Shown: piece by piece, positions 9,314-19,193 of the stretch
How the letters are laid out: every line of letters begins with the position of its first letter
Numbering within the stretch: position 1 is the first letter of the stretch
Assembly: GCF_011393025.1 (NCBI RefSeq)
Contig: NZ_JAAOEO010000009.1
Location: 1 to 64,000 of the forward strand
Direction: 5' to 3'
Length of the DNA stretch: 64,000 nt
From: Neobacillus terrae
Lineage (GTDB): Bacteria; Bacillota; Bacilli; Bacillales; Cytobacillaceae
Notes under the pieces: model-generated
The model's input: only the letters and a program-made list of their open reading frames with translations
Told to the model about the DNA's origin: nothing
Databases searched by the model: none
Position numbers and translations under genes: made by a program

Positions 9314-9919
9314 ATGTATCAGGATTTTTATGAATATATTCGTAAGCTTCACCTCTTTGTTGAATCACAGGAACAGCGTATCCGCCAACTGGAATACAGC
9401 TTAAATGAAATGCAGAAGGAAATACAGGAATTAAAGGCCAAACCGCCAATCAGTGTTGGTCGGATTGAGTATAAATTCGACCAGCTGAAGGTCGAAACAC
9501 TGGAGGGTACCTTAAACATAGGGCTGAATCCATCCGATATGCAGGGAATTGAAGATTTTGCAGTAGGAAATCAAACCCTATCAACCCCTTTCTCACCTGC
9601 AGAACAAATGAGACAGACAATTGATGTTGAGGATGAAATATTAAACTATGTTGATTCTGATTCTGAAAATATTATTTCTGCCTGCGAAAAGGAATTTTCC
9701 AAGACAGTTGATTCCTCCTATTATAGTTTTATCAAGGAGGATATAAAAAAACAGCTCCCAGGCCGTATTGAACATTATTTAAATCAAATCCCGATGCAAA
9801 AACGCCAGCCCGAATATGAGGTTGAAAATAAAGATAAAATTATCCAGCAGCTAAAAATTGACATCGAAAAAGGGATTACTGCCTTCGTCCGCAATCTTCC
9901 TGATACAAGAAAGGGATGA
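9314..9919 (+). CDS. gerPC: Spore germination protein GerPC
   Basis: A 201-aa protein and the only large GerP member. Residues 10-45 form a probable coiled coil (VESQEQRIRQLEYSLNEMQK), followed by an acidic middle and a helical C-terminus. ATG 9314 sits 6 nt after GGAGGTG; a GTG at 9305 in the same frame overlaps the ribosome site. The stop is 7 nt from gerPD, so translation is probably coupled. Confidence 0.92.
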   Translation: MYQDFYEYIRKLHLFVESQEQRIRQLEYSLNEMQKEIQELKAKPPISVGRIEYKFDQLKVETLEGTLNIGLNPSDMQGIEDFAVGNQTLSTPFSPAEQMRQTIDVEDEILNYVDSDSENIISACEKEFSKTVDSSYYSFIKEDIKKQLPGRIEHYLNQIPMQKRQPEYEVENKDKIIQQLKIDIEKGITAFVRNLPDTRKG

Positions 9920-9926
9920 TATAAAA

Positions 9927-10106
9927 ATGGAATACCATGTTTATAATAGAGAGTTGTGTGTAGGAACCATTAAGGTTACCGGGGTTGCAAGCTCCTCCAT
10001 GATCCTGGTAGGGGATACGGAAACCATCCAATTGTCTTCCACTTTTGATACCCCTGCTGAATCGTTAATCATAGGTCCTTTTGTTCCTATTACTCCTCAG
10101 GGATAA
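9927..10106 (+). CDS. gerPD: Spore germination protein GerPD
   Basis: A 59-aa protein. The core GVASSSMILVGDTETIQLSS and C-terminal FDTPAESLIIGPFVP match GerPD. ATG 9927 follows AAGGGATGAT, which overlaps the gerPC stop codon. The longer frame starting at 9858 lies inside gerPC and is rejected. Confidence 0.92.
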   Translation: MEYHVYNRELCVGTIKVTGVASSSMILVGDTETIQLSSTFDTPAESLIIGPFVPITPQG

Positions 10107-10110
10107 AGCA

Positions 10111-10491
10111 ATGCTGAGCCGATTATCTTCCGTCCAGCATCTTCGGGTTAATATTAATTCCTTTTCTTCCGTTATAGAGATTGGGGATTCAACCTTTGTT
10201 AATAGTTTTTCCAGAGCTCTTGCCGTTCAAAGGGAGGAAGAATTTTTTTATGGGTCGGAGGGTAACTATAACTATCCTGTGTTTAAAGAACCGATTCGCA
10301 TTCCCCCATTAATAGAAAATGTAAGGATTAACCGCCAAAATATCAATCCTGTCATCAATGTTTCCTGCATTCGGGTTATCGGTAATGCAGCAGCATCGGT
10401 AATTCATATTGGAAGCACGTGCCATATACATCTTGAGTCAAGAATTAAACATATCCGTCAGCTTAGGGAAAGAGAAAACACACAAACTTAA
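10111..10491 (+). CDS. gerPE: Spore germination protein GerPE
   Basis: A 126-aa protein starting MLSRLSSVQHLRVNIN, with two copies of a V-x-x-IGS/D-type turn (SFSSVIEIGDS near residue 17 and SVIHIGSTCHI near 103), as in GerPE. ATG 10111 is 4 nt after the gerPD stop, with AGGGAT overlapping that stop. The frame extends upstream to 10081 inside gerPD, but no ribosome site supports that. Confidence 0.9.
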   Translation: MLSRLSSVQHLRVNINSFSSVIEIGDSTFVNSFSRALAVQREEEFFYGSEGNYNYPVFKEPIRIPPLIENVRINRQNINPVINVSCIRVIGNAAASVIHIGSTCHIHLESRIKHIRQLRERENTQT

Positions 10492-10508
10492 AGAAAAGGG
10501 GGATTCTG

Positions 10509-10727
10509 ATGCCTGCTATAATTGGTCCAGTGCAAATCGTTACTGTTAGCGGGGGAGTTGTTCAATTTGGCGATGCTGCTTTTATTTCCCCAAAAAGTAC
10601 CGGAAAAACGTTTGCCGGTTCAGGTTCGTTAAATACCGGCGCGTTTATCATTGCAAATAACGGCTTAAGCTCAACCGGTGTTCTCGATACAAACTTGATT
10701 GACCAGCCTATTGCCGGGAATAATTAG
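10509..10727 (+). CDS. gerPF: Spore germination protein GerPF
   Basis: A 72-aa paralogue of GerPA. MPAIIGPVQIVTVSGGVVQF, the ISPKSTGKTFAGSGSLNTG block and the final VLDTNLIDQP are family hallmarks. AAAGGGGGATTCTG precedes ATG 10509. It is the last gene of the operon; the next terminator is at 11001, after a repeat region. Confidence 0.93.
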   Translation: MPAIIGPVQIVTVSGGVVQFGDAAFISPKSTGKTFAGSGSLNTGAFIIANNGLSSTGVLDTNLIDQPIAGNN

Positions 10728-10802
10728 AAAACCCGGCGCTAGCCGAGCCATTAGGCAAGGGCAGAGCCGTATTTGCGCTTATCATTCTCAAAACAAACGG
10801 TT

Positions 10803-10951
10803 CTTCCTCGAAAAAGCTTTGCTTTTTCTTCGTGCGGCGCAAAGTTGATGACACTTTCCTTGTCCTTTGCCTCTCACCGGCCTAAGACATTCTCGGAAAA
10901 GCTTTGCATTTTCTCCGTACGGGGTAAAGCTGATGGAACTTTCCTTGTCCT
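10803..10951. repeat. Tandem pair of degenerate dispersed repeats
   Basis: Two copies about 85 nt apart (10803-10866 and 10888-10951) share CGAAAAAGCTTTGC / CGGAAAAGCTTTGC, a GCAAAG/GTAAAG-TGATG block and ACTTTCCTTGTCCT. A related CTAAGGAAAAGCTTTAGC piece occurs near 56200. The surrounding 10728-11000 holds no gene. Confidence 0.6.
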
Positions 10952-11000
10952 GTCAGTCGCGCGTTGAGAAATTTATACAATACATTCTGATAAGCATAAT

Positions 11001-11038
11001 AAAGCGGAGACGCCTGAACAGGAGTCTCCGCTTTTTAA
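11001..11038. terminator. Bidirectional terminator between gerPF and addA
   Basis: Perfect 11-bp stem AAAGCGGAGAC/GTCTCCGCTTT, T5 on the plus side and TTTATTAT on the minus side. Confidence 0.85.
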
Positions 11039-11041
11039 CTT

Positions 11042-14000
11042 TTAAATATTCATGATATGTGCACCGTCAAATAGGAATAGATATCTTTCGTCCACTTTTC
11101 TTTTCCAGATTTGTTCAAGCGCTTTTGTATATAAATCTATTTGCATTTTATAACGATTTTCAATGAGAGGCCTTGCCTGTTCAAATCCTCCCTTGTAGCG
11201 CCCATGTATCGTATCAGATTTATAATCCAGTAGTACAAGTCCCAGTTCATCCTCGAATACACAATCTATAACACCTTGTACAAAAATAGACTCATTTTCT
11301 TCTTTCCAGTCCATGTATACTTCTTTGGCCGGCAAGGACATAGTAAATGGAATTTCCCGTTTAATATATTTTGCCTTATGCAGGCGGTGGCCAAGCTCAG
11401 AATTAAAAAATTGAACGATTAATTCCGGTTCGATTACCTGCAGCTGTTCATCTGTAAGAAGTTCATCCTTAACCATAGAGGAGAGCAGTTCCTGAAGGAC
11501 GGGAACCGTAACAGGCTTGCTGAAGTCCACATGCTGCATGACCATATGGAGTGCCGTTCCCCGCTCAGCCGGAGTAATAGTCTTCTCCTGCATAAACCTC
11601 GGCCTATTTAAGTTAGTCTTTTTAAACTTCCTTAGTAAATCAGTTCCACTGTTTTCGTCTGCAATTTCCCGATGCCGTTTCATTTCTGAAACTGATTGCT
11701 TCGAACGGTGTGTAGCAGCGTCCTGAAAGCTATACTCCCAGGATAGCATGTTAAAAACCTGCTGCGCTTCCGTTGATTCTATCGGTACAACTTTTCCTTG
11801 CTCCACCAACTCAAGAAATGTATCCTGTTCCTCTTCTTCAAGATCTTCTCTTGAAACTAACTCTTCAGCATTTAACCTGTTGATTTTCCAAAGAGATGGA
11901 TGAGCCGAGATTTCCTCCGGAATTAAATTAGTCAAATCTTCCACACAGTCCTGATGACGGAAGAGTGTTGGTCCTACCCAATCAAGATAACTGTTTGCAG
12001 ATGCCCTTTCATAATCCTTTAATAGCCAATCAGGATGAGAGCTCACTGTCTTCCATTGTTCCAGCTTCTTTTCTGTATCCTTTATAGAGGCAATCATATA
12101 TAACCTCTCTTTTGCACGTGTCAGGGCAACATAAAGAACACGCATTTCCTCTGCCAGCATTTCCATTCTCTTTTTCCTTTTAAAAGCTATCTGAGGAAGC
12201 GATGGATAGGAAATTCGTTTGATAGGGTCAACATACTTCGCAGCAAACCCAAAATCTTTATCTATTAAATATGACTTTCGAATATCCATTTGATTAAATT
12301 GACGGGATAAACCGGCTATAAAGACAACCGGAAACTCCAGGCCTTTGCTGCTATGAATGGTCATTAGCCGGACAACATCTTCCTGTTCACCCAATGCTCT
12401 GGCAGCACCAAGATCATCACCGCGCTCCATCATTCTTTCTATGAATCTTAAAAAGCGGAATAAGCCTCTGAAGGATGTTTCTTCATATTGGCGTGCCCTG
12501 TCATATAATGCACGAAGGTTCGCCTGCCGCTGTTTCCCTCCTGGCAGACCACCAGCGAAATCATAAAACTGTGTATCTCTATATAACTGCCAAACTAACT
12601 CGGAGAGTGAACCTTGTCTTGCCATTGCTCTCCAATTCCCAAGCATTTGAGAAAATAGGGCTAACCTGTCCTGAAGATCAGAATTTATATCAGGTGAACT
12701 GCTTCTCGTATAAGCTTCAACAGCTTCCCAATAGCTCCCTCTTTTATTGTAAATCCGGAGCTGAGCCAATTCTTCCTCGTTAAGCCCTACAATGGGGGAC
12801 CTTAAAACTGAGGCAAGAGGAATATCCTGGTACGGGTTATCAATAACTCTTAACAAGGACATCATGATGGCAATTTCAGTCGCTTCAAAGTATCCGGTAG
12901 ATAAGTTCGCATATATTGGAATACCCTGTTGCTTAAATTCCTCCATGATTTGAGGGGCCCATGTCATTGATCTTAGGAGGATAACAACATCTTTATACTT
13001 TAAGGGACGGTTAGTTTTTGTTTTTGCATTGAATACAGGTGTTTTATTTTCAATCAGCTCTTTTATTTTTTGAGCCATTGCTTTTGCTTCCAGCTGGGAT
13101 TGTTCAAGTTCTCCTCGGTCAAACTCAGATTCATAGGCAGAGTCCTCCCCCTGTGAAGCCAAGTCTTCCCCTGCATCATTCCGCTCGATCAGCATCAATT
13201 CAACAGGAATATTTTCTTCAGGATACGGAGCACCCAGCTTTAATTCTGCTGATTCATCATATTCTATTTCTCCAACGTTTACGCCCATTATTTGTTTGAA
13301 AATATAGTTTGTTCCATCCAAAACTTCTTTTCTGCTTCGGAAATTCCGGGATAAGTCAATTCTTAATCCGGACGTATTTCCATAAGAATCAAACTTGTTG
13401 TATTTTCCGAGAAACAAGTTAGGTTCAGCAAGCCTAAAGCGGTAAATGGATTGTTTTACATCACCAACCATAAACCGGTTGCCTGGTTCATCCTGTCCTT
13501 TGGCCACTAGTTTGAGAACTGTTTCCTGCACCATATTCGTATCCTGATATTCATCAACCAAGACTTCTTTAAAATGGTTCCGATAGGAGACAGCTGCTTC
13601 CGAAGGAAGAAACTCTCCGCTATCAGTTACATTTTCGGCTAAAATGGCAAGACAATAGTGTTCCAAATCAGCGAAATCCACAAGGCCTCTTTCCCTTTTC
13701 GCTTCACTAAAACGTGAGGCAAAAGACTTTACGAGAGAGACAAGTGTTTCGATAAGAGGGAGCATTTCAGTCATATCGCGAAGGAAGCTTTCCGGCCTCC
13801 GGGTAAAAAGTTCATCCTTCAATCCATTTATAATTTTTTTGGCTTTATCCCGAAGTTTTCCTGCCTCTTCAACTAATTCCTTATTAAAATCGTCGCCGCG
13901 GCATTGCTTGGCAGTTGAAAAGGAAATCGTCTGCATTGCATTGTACAGCGTTTGCCAGGAATCCTTTTTAGCTGCAGAAAGAGTATTGATCAGCTGTAAA

Positions 14001-14794
14001 TCATCCATATAATTCAGGGCACGCGGAGCCGGTCCGCCAGGAAGTTTAGACATTTCCAAAGCCTTTTCAATTAACTCGCTGGCATTGATAAGCTGCAGTT
14101 CTATATCATAAAGTAAGGCAGAAACAAAAGGCAGATCCTCTACTCCCTCTTCCGGACTTGTCTCATACATTTCAACAATGGATTGCAAATACTTTTCTGG
14201 AAGAGGATTGGACATTGAAAAGTCATATATAAAACGGACAATTTCCATAAGAGAAGCGTCACTGCGGTCACTTGTAAAAGCATCTACAAGCCTAAAGAAA
14301 GCATCATTGTCCTTTTTTCCATACTCCTCTTCGAAAAGTTCATCCATAACCTCATCTCTTAAAAGCTGTGCCTCCGTTTCATCAGCTATCCTGAATCCGG
14401 GATCTATGTCGATCAAATAATAATATCTGCGGATGACTTCCAGACAAAAAGAATGGAGGGTAGAAATAGACGCTTTATTTAATAGACTTAGCTGCATTCT
14501 AAGATGCCTTGATTGAGGGTCACTTTGTATTGCCTTTTCCAGTGCCTCTCCAATTCTGTGGCGCATCTCTGCCGCAGAAGCATTTGTAAAGGTTACAACC
14601 AGCAGTTCATCCACATTGACCGGGTCATCTGCCGACAGAACCTTTTGAATGATTCTTTCTACAAGGACAGCTGTTTTTCCAGATCCTGCTGCAGCTGCTA
14701 CCAGGATATCCCGGTTTTTGGCCATTATTGCCTTCCATTGATCGTCTGTCCATGTTACATTATTGGGTTTTATAGGAATCTGAAGGTCAGCCAT
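11042..14794 (-). CDS. addA: ATP-dependent helicase/nuclease subunit A
   Basis: The 1250-aa motor and nuclease subunit of AddAB, which resects double-strand breaks to Chi for RecA loading (the Gram-positive counterpart of RecBCD). The UvrD-type helicase has Walker A AAAGSGKTAVLVERI near residue 33, DEYQDTN, VGDVKQSIYRFR and VRLMTIHSSKGLEFPVVF. The C-terminal RecB-type nuclease shows LLDYKSD near residue 1190. The ATG at 14794 overlaps the end of addB by 8 nt, so translation is coupled. The length is normal for the family and no lesion is visible. Confidence 0.96.
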   Translation of the reverse strand: MADLQIPIKPNNVTWTDDQWKAIMAKNRDILVAAAAGSGKTAVLVERIIQKVLSADDPVNVDELLVVTFTNASAAEMRHRIGEALEKAIQSDPQSRHLRMQLSLLNKASISTLHSFCLEVIRRYYYLIDIDPGFRIADETEAQLLRDEVMDELFEEEYGKKDNDAFFRLVDAFTSDRSDASLMEIVRFIYDFSMSNPLPEKYLQSIVEMYETSPEEGVEDLPFVSALLYDIELQLINASELIEKALEMSKLPGGPAPRALNYMDDLQLINTLSAAKKDSWQTLYNAMQTISFSTAKQCRGDDFNKELVEEAGKLRDKAKKIINGLKDELFTRRPESFLRDMTEMLPLIETLVSLVKSFASRFSEAKRERGLVDFADLEHYCLAILAENVTDSGEFLPSEAAVSYRNHFKEVLVDEYQDTNMVQETVLKLVAKGQDEPGNRFMVGDVKQSIYRFRLAEPNLFLGKYNKFDSYGNTSGLRIDLSRNFRSRKEVLDGTNYIFKQIMGVNVGEIEYDESAELKLGAPYPEENIPVELMLIERNDAGEDLASQGEDSAYESEFDRGELEQSQLEAKAMAQKIKELIENKTPVFNAKTKTNRPLKYKDVVILLRSMTWAPQIMEEFKQQGIPIYANLSTGYFEATEIAIMMSLLRVIDNPYQDIPLASVLRSPIVGLNEEELAQLRIYNKRGSYWEAVEAYTRSSSPDINSDLQDRLALFSQMLGNWRAMARQGSLSELVWQLYRDTQFYDFAGGLPGGKQRQANLRALYDRARQYEETSFRGLFRFLRFIERMMERGDDLGAARALGEQEDVVRLMTIHSSKGLEFPVVFIAGLSRQFNQMDIRKSYLIDKDFGFAAKYVDPIKRISYPSLPQIAFKRKKRMEMLAEEMRVLYVALTRAKERLYMIASIKDTEKKLEQWKTVSSHPDWLLKDYERASANSYLDWVGPTLFRHQDCVEDLTNLIPEEISAHPSLWKINRLNAEELVSREDLEEEEQDTFLELVEQGKVVPIESTEAQQVFNMLSWEYSFQDAATHRSKQSVSEMKRHREIADENSGTDLLRKFKKTNLNRPRFMQEKTITPAERGTALHMVMQHVDFSKPVTVPVLQELLSSMVKDELLTDEQLQVIEPELIVQFFNSELGHRLHKAKYIKREIPFTMSLPAKEVYMDWKEENESIFVQGVIDCVFEDELGLVLLDYKSDTIHGRYKGGFEQARPLIENRYKMQIDLYTKALEQIWKRKVDERYLFLFDGAHIMNI

Positions 14795-17700
14795 TCGTAT
14801 CTGCCTCCTTTCTTATTAACTCAAGCACTTCGTCATTCGACTTTGCAGGCAGTATACGGAAGTGGTTGTCAGTGATTGATTCATCAAATTGGCAAACTGA
14901 TTTAAAGGAACAAAAACTGCATGGTTTTTTATCCTTCATTTTATACGGGGCAATATCTACTATCCCGTCAATAATTTCATTTCCTGTTTTTTTATACACT
15001 TCTCTTACATAATGTCTTAAATCATCAAAGTCGTGCCTGCTGGCTACCTTTGAATACTTTTTAAGTGTTCCATCCTTTTTGATACCTGCAGCAATAATTT
15101 GCGAGTCACCGGTATCAATTGTTTTATCCATCAGCCGAAGAACCGTTTGATCTTCGAGCATTAGGCCGTTCATTTTAAATTTCTTAAGAATTTCATGTTC
15201 AATTTGATCAACAGACAGCATCTTCGCGGAATTGATCATTGGATTGTGGACATGGAAATAAAGAACTCCAGCCGGTGTTGCTTCCATGCCAACTAGATCC
15301 TTGGAATTAGCTAGTACAATATCCAAGTATGTCAGCATCTGCAAAGCCAAGCCATAATAAACTTCATTTAAATTCAAGTCTTTTTCACTAGACTTATAAT
15401 CGACAACACGCAAGAACACATTTCCATCATCTTCTGCTCTATCCACACGGTCAATCCGCCCAATAAGCTCCATTTTCCGGCCATTTCGAAGAGAGAATTG
15501 AAGCGGAGGAAGTTTGCCCTGTGGACCAAAACCAAGTTCCAGACCGATTGGAGAAAACCCGCTTGCTTTAGCATGTTCGCTTAATACAAAAGAAGCCCTG
15601 GTAATGATTTGCTCCAGTTTCCTTCTGATATAGTGATTGCGTTCAGAACTCAACAAAATCTCATTTTGAAGTCTTGGTGCCAGAGATTGGACCGCCTGCT
15701 TGGCGAGCCTCTCACATTGTTCCCTTGTCAGGCTAGCCCAAGTGATATTTTGCTCATTCACCATATCGGAGATTTGTTTTAAAGCGGCATGGAACAATTC
15801 ACCTATATCAGGAGCTTCAAGCCGATAAACCTGCCTGTCCCTAAGCTTCAAGCCATGCTGTACATAATGGGAAAATGGACAGCTGTTAAACAGTTCCATT
15901 CTTGACACACTTGCATGAATATCTTCTCCGTAAAGCTCTTCTGCGGAATCTTTAGAAAGCTGTACTGTTCTGTTGGTATAAAAGAGACTCGATAAAACCT
16001 TTTGTGCCCCTTCCTTCCAACGGCTATTCATATAGAAATTGTAAACATCCCACCAAAGATCAGAAATAGGATAATTACGTTTTTTCTGCTGAAGCTGAAC
16101 AGTTAAATAGGAAATAGCCGTACGGGTGCTCGATACAAATGATAACTGTTCCTTTTCCGAAAGTTCTGTTGGATCCGGTGCAAAAAAGTGTTCCCCACAG
16201 CCAGGAAATAATTCTTGCATTCTATTTATATAGGATGATGGCAAAAGAGCTTTTCCTTCTGTGTTTGCCATTGGGTAAGTAACATAAAGGAGATCAGATG
16301 GGGTAACAAATGCTTTATACGCAAGAAAGCTTTCATCCAGCAGCCGAGTACGGCTCCCCGGGCCAATTTTCACACCAGATAGTTCAAGCTTCTCCCGGTC
16401 TTCATCACCCAAAATCCCACCTTCCTGAATCTTTGCAGGCAGAACTCCTTCATTTGCACCGATTACAAAAGCAACCTTAATTTCTGAAAGTCTCGATTTT
16501 TCCAGATTAGCAATCAAGACCTGGTCAATGGCAGGCGGTATAAGGGAAAATTCCATTGAGTCAATACCAGCCTCCATAATAGACGCAAACTGCTTTAATG
16601 AGACAGGTTTGTCGCCCAGTATTTCCACATATTGATCCAATAGATTAATAACCGCATTCCACACTTGGTCATGCTCACGGGATTTTACAAGATTTCCGCT
16701 GCTTTCCGCTTCATCTTTCCACTTTTCCAGTTTAGCTGGTACATCGAGTTCCTCTAGAAATAAGTAGACTGCCTCGCAAAACCTTCTCCCGCTGTCAGCC
16801 CTTTTTAGGCGTCTTGAAAGCCGAAGAATGGGGGCTGTTATCAAAAGGCGCAGCTCGTTTAGCTGCTGTTCGAATTGTTTTTCTGCATCTGTCTGTATGT
16901 TAGTTTCTAAATCAAGTCCACGGAATCTCTTATAAATCCAGCGCTCTTTTTTAGTCCATTTGTCGCCTTTAATTCCATAAGCCAATACATAGTTTTCAAG
17001 CTGATCCATTTGCTTTCGAATCCTGTTCGGATTTTCCTGAAGCGGAAATAGAAGCTCGGTTTTTACCGCGCGAAAAACAGGCTCGTAGCGCCAATTCCCA
17101 TTAATTATCTCCATAGATGAACGGATGAGCTCGATCAATGGATGATTAAGCATGGTTCTTTTTTGATCAATAAAGTAAGGGATCGAGTAATCATTGAAAA
17201 CCGGTTCAATGATTTCATGGTAATCCTTGCCGTTCCTGATTAGCAGGGCAATATCCTTATATCTGTAGTCCTGCTCTCTTATCAACAGGCGTATTTCCCT
17301 CGCAATCCCTTCCACTTCAGCTCTTCTGTTGGCAGCATGGCAAATATGGACGGAAGAATTAACTTCCTCAAATCGCACTGCAGGCATGGACTCAAAATGC
17401 TTCTCAAGATGCCTCAGTGAATCTGTGTTCCACCGTTTTTGCCCTCTAAGATGAACATTGGGCTCAATTTCAATTGTGTTGGCTTTAGCTAATTCATATA
17501 CAGAACGATATGTCTCTCCTGACATTCGGAACATGTTAAGGTCATCGGCAAGATGACTTTCTTCTCCATCCGCCGTAACAGCCACCGTGATCCGGCTGCA
17601 ATTTTTCAACAGTTCCGCAATTACATTGAGCTCCTGTGGAGTAAAGCTGTAAAAACCGTCAATATAAATTTCAGCACCCTTTAAATATTCAGATGCCGCT

Positions 17701-18254
17701 GCTTTTTCCGAGAGAAGGCGAAAATAATCTTCGGAATCAATATATTTGCCAAAGGTGGCTTCCTCAAAGTGTTTATAAATAACTTCAAGGTCATGCAATT
17801 TATCCTGAAGTGATTTTCCCATCCCAATGCCGGTTAATTCCTCCGGCTTGACGCAATATCTTTTAAATTCAATTATCATTTGTTCAACCTGGTCTATGAA
17901 GCCATTTTTATCAGCTGCTCTTTGGAACAGTTTTAAATTTTCCTTCTGGTCCTCAATAATCTTTCGGATTAACATACTGAGTCCCACACTGTCCAGATGA
18001 TACCTGCTAAAGCCGCCTGTTTCCTGAAGAATTCTCCAGGCAAGACGCGAAAAGCTATAGACCTGTGCCCGTATCATTCCGCCTAAATCTTTGTCTGTAG
18101 CGAGGCGATATTCAGATAAAAAGGTCATCTGTTCAGGAACCAGATAAATAATAGGGGTCCCCTCCGGATTTACCAGAAGCCTTTCTTTTATCTCATTCAG
18201 GCATAAAGCCGTTTTACCGCTGCCGGAACGCCCTATTAATAATCTTAGCGACAT
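14787..18254 (-). CDS. addB: ATP-dependent helicase/deoxyribonuclease subunit B
   Basis: The 1155-aa partner of AddA. It has an N-terminal Walker A GRSGSGKT (about 8-15), a degenerate helicase core responsible for Chi recognition, and a C-terminal nuclease domain with VVDYKSSEKDL. The Fe-S cluster cysteines are present: one in NSCPFSHYVQHG and three in CSFCSFKSVC near the C-terminus. ATG 18254 is preceded by GGGGAAAATAT. It is the first gene of the addBA operon; sbcCD, which follow addA in B. subtilis, are not at this locus. Confidence 0.95.
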   Translation of the reverse strand: MSLRLLIGRSGSGKTALCLNEIKERLLVNPEGTPIIYLVPEQMTFLSEYRLATDKDLGGMIRAQVYSFSRLAWRILQETGGFSRYHLDSVGLSMLIRKIIEDQKENLKLFQRAADKNGFIDQVEQMIIEFKRYCVKPEELTGIGMGKSLQDKLHDLEVIYKHFEEATFGKYIDSEDYFRLLSEKAAASEYLKGAEIYIDGFYSFTPQELNVIAELLKNCSRITVAVTADGEESHLADDLNMFRMSGETYRSVYELAKANTIEIEPNVHLRGQKRWNTDSLRHLEKHFESMPAVRFEEVNSSVHICHAANRRAEVEGIAREIRLLIREQDYRYKDIALLIRNGKDYHEIIEPVFNDYSIPYFIDQKRTMLNHPLIELIRSSMEIINGNWRYEPVFRAVKTELLFPLQENPNRIRKQMDQLENYVLAYGIKGDKWTKKERWIYKRFRGLDLETNIQTDAEKQFEQQLNELRLLITAPILRLSRRLKRADSGRRFCEAVYLFLEELDVPAKLEKWKDEAESSGNLVKSREHDQVWNAVINLLDQYVEILGDKPVSLKQFASIMEAGIDSMEFSLIPPAIDQVLIANLEKSRLSEIKVAFVIGANEGVLPAKIQEGGILGDEDREKLELSGVKIGPGSRTRLLDESFLAYKAFVTPSDLLYVTYPMANTEGKALLPSSYINRMQELFPGCGEHFFAPDPTELSEKEQLSFVSSTRTAISYLTVQLQQKKRNYPISDLWWDVYNFYMNSRWKEGAQKVLSSLFYTNRTVQLSKDSAEELYGEDIHASVSRMELFNSCPFSHYVQHGLKLRDRQVYRLEAPDIGELFHAALKQISDMVNEQNITWASLTREQCERLAKQAVQSLAPRLQNEILLSSERNHYIRRKLEQIITRASFVLSEHAKASGFSPIGLELGFGPQGKLPPLQFSLRNGRKMELIGRIDRVDRAEDDGNVFLRVVDYKSSEKDLNLNEVYYGLALQMLTYLDIVLANSKDLVGMEATPAGVLYFHVHNPMINSAKMLSVDQIEHEILKKFKMNGLMLEDQTVLRLMDKTIDTGDSQIIAAGIKKDGTLKKYSKVASRHDFDDLRHYVREVYKKTGNEIIDGIVDIAPYKMKDKKPCSFCSFKSVCQFDESITDNHFRILPAKSNDEVLELIRKEADTNG

Positions 18255-18450
18255 ATATTTTCCCCGCTTCCTGTTAAATCATCATCAATTCTATTAATCT
18301 ATTTTACCACAAAAGGGGCACAAATGTTTGTATTAGTGACCTCCAGATTCAGGAAAGAATAGCGCAAGTATCTATAGTTAAACAAGAACATTTCGCCTTT
18401 AGCAGAGGGCAAATTTCACATACAGATTCTATTTCCTCTAGGCTATAACT

Positions 18451-18552
18451 TCAGGCTTTTTCTGCAACCTGAATAATAGCGGAATGTACGTTTCGGCTAA
18501 CCTGTCCAAATATACCTTTTGCCCTAAAAAATAAATTTCGAGCTTCACCCAT
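18451..18552 (-). CDS. Small ORF, 33 aa, function unknown
   Basis: Starts MGEARNLFFRAKGIFGQ and is basic and partly amphipathic. It has a very strong ribosome site GGGGAGGAT 4-5 nt before ATG 18552, which is the main reason to believe it. I do not recognise a family. It lies upstream of addB on the same strand with about 200 nt between them. It could be a sporulation micro-protein or simply a chance frame. Confidence 0.45.
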   Translation of the reverse strand: MGEARNLFFRAKGIFGQVSRNVHSAIIQVAEKA

Positions 18553-18603
18553 TTACAATCCTCCCCACTTTTTCTTATTAATTACAGAATAACAAAAGAA
18601 CCT

Positions 18604-18620
18604 ACAAATAGTGAGTTCTA
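18604..18620. repeat. Left copy of a 17-bp direct repeat flanking the IS remnant
   Basis: ACAAATAGTGAGTTCTA, identical to 19411-19427. It is the right arm and loop of a hairpin AGAACCTAC-AAATA-GTGAGTTCT. Read on the minus strand this is followed by TTTTGTTATT, so it looks like an old terminator. Confidence 0.8.
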
Positions 18621-18654
18621 CAGCCTTTTTCTATTACAATAATAAAGCTGAACA

Positions 18655-18705
18655 GTCCGACGCTTTCCGCGGGCGGGGCCGAGCCGCTTCCTTCGCTCCT
18701 ATCAA
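18655..18705. repeat. Fragment of a GC-rich Bacillus dispersed repeat
   Basis: Contains CGCTTTCCGCGGGCGGGGC and CTTCCTTCGCTCC, the GC-rich core of the repeat family seen more fully at 19194-19322. It is truncated on both sides. Confidence 0.55.
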
Positions 18706-18765
18706 GTTACATAATTTACTAAATTCTTACAATATACAAAGTAAGACTCTCTGAGGTGGTAGAAC

Positions 18766-19185
18766 AATGATGACTAGAAACAAGATGAAATGAACGGAAA
18801 CAGTTAGAAATGCAGACCATTAATACATTAGTTCTGTAGATCATTTAGTACGAAAGCTTGAGAAGGCTAATGATTTTTCTTTTATTTATCCAATGGTGAA
18901 AAGTAAATATTCCAAAACGTACGTACAATTATTGATCAGTGGTTTTATTTAAGATGACACAGCGACTGATGAAAAAGGATTCATTTTTAGGTACTATTGT
19001 GACGCCTGGAAATGTACATGATCTTCATATTTTACAACCACTTATTGAGAAGATGATGCAAAAGTACAGAAGCCACTAACTGTTACAGCCTATGCAGCAT
19101 ATAAAACTTCTGGAATACGAACTTTCTATTTGCAATCTGTCCATTTCTATCACAATGAACAGAAAGCAAAAATCATCAATACCTC
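18766..19185 (+). pseudogene. Decayed IS1182-family transposase remnant
   Basis: Conceptual translation in mixed frames gives VRKLEKANDFSFIYP, then VVLFKM, then ATDEKGFI and LGTIVTPGNVHDLHILQPL, followed by TAYAAYKTSGI. This is the order found in IS1182-type transposases, but with stops, frameshifts and internal deletions: the N-terminal VVLFKM piece is joined almost directly to the middle domain. The C-terminal part is missing. It cannot make a functional enzyme. Exact ends are approximate. Confidence 0.75.
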
Positions 19186-19193
19186 ATTCAACG

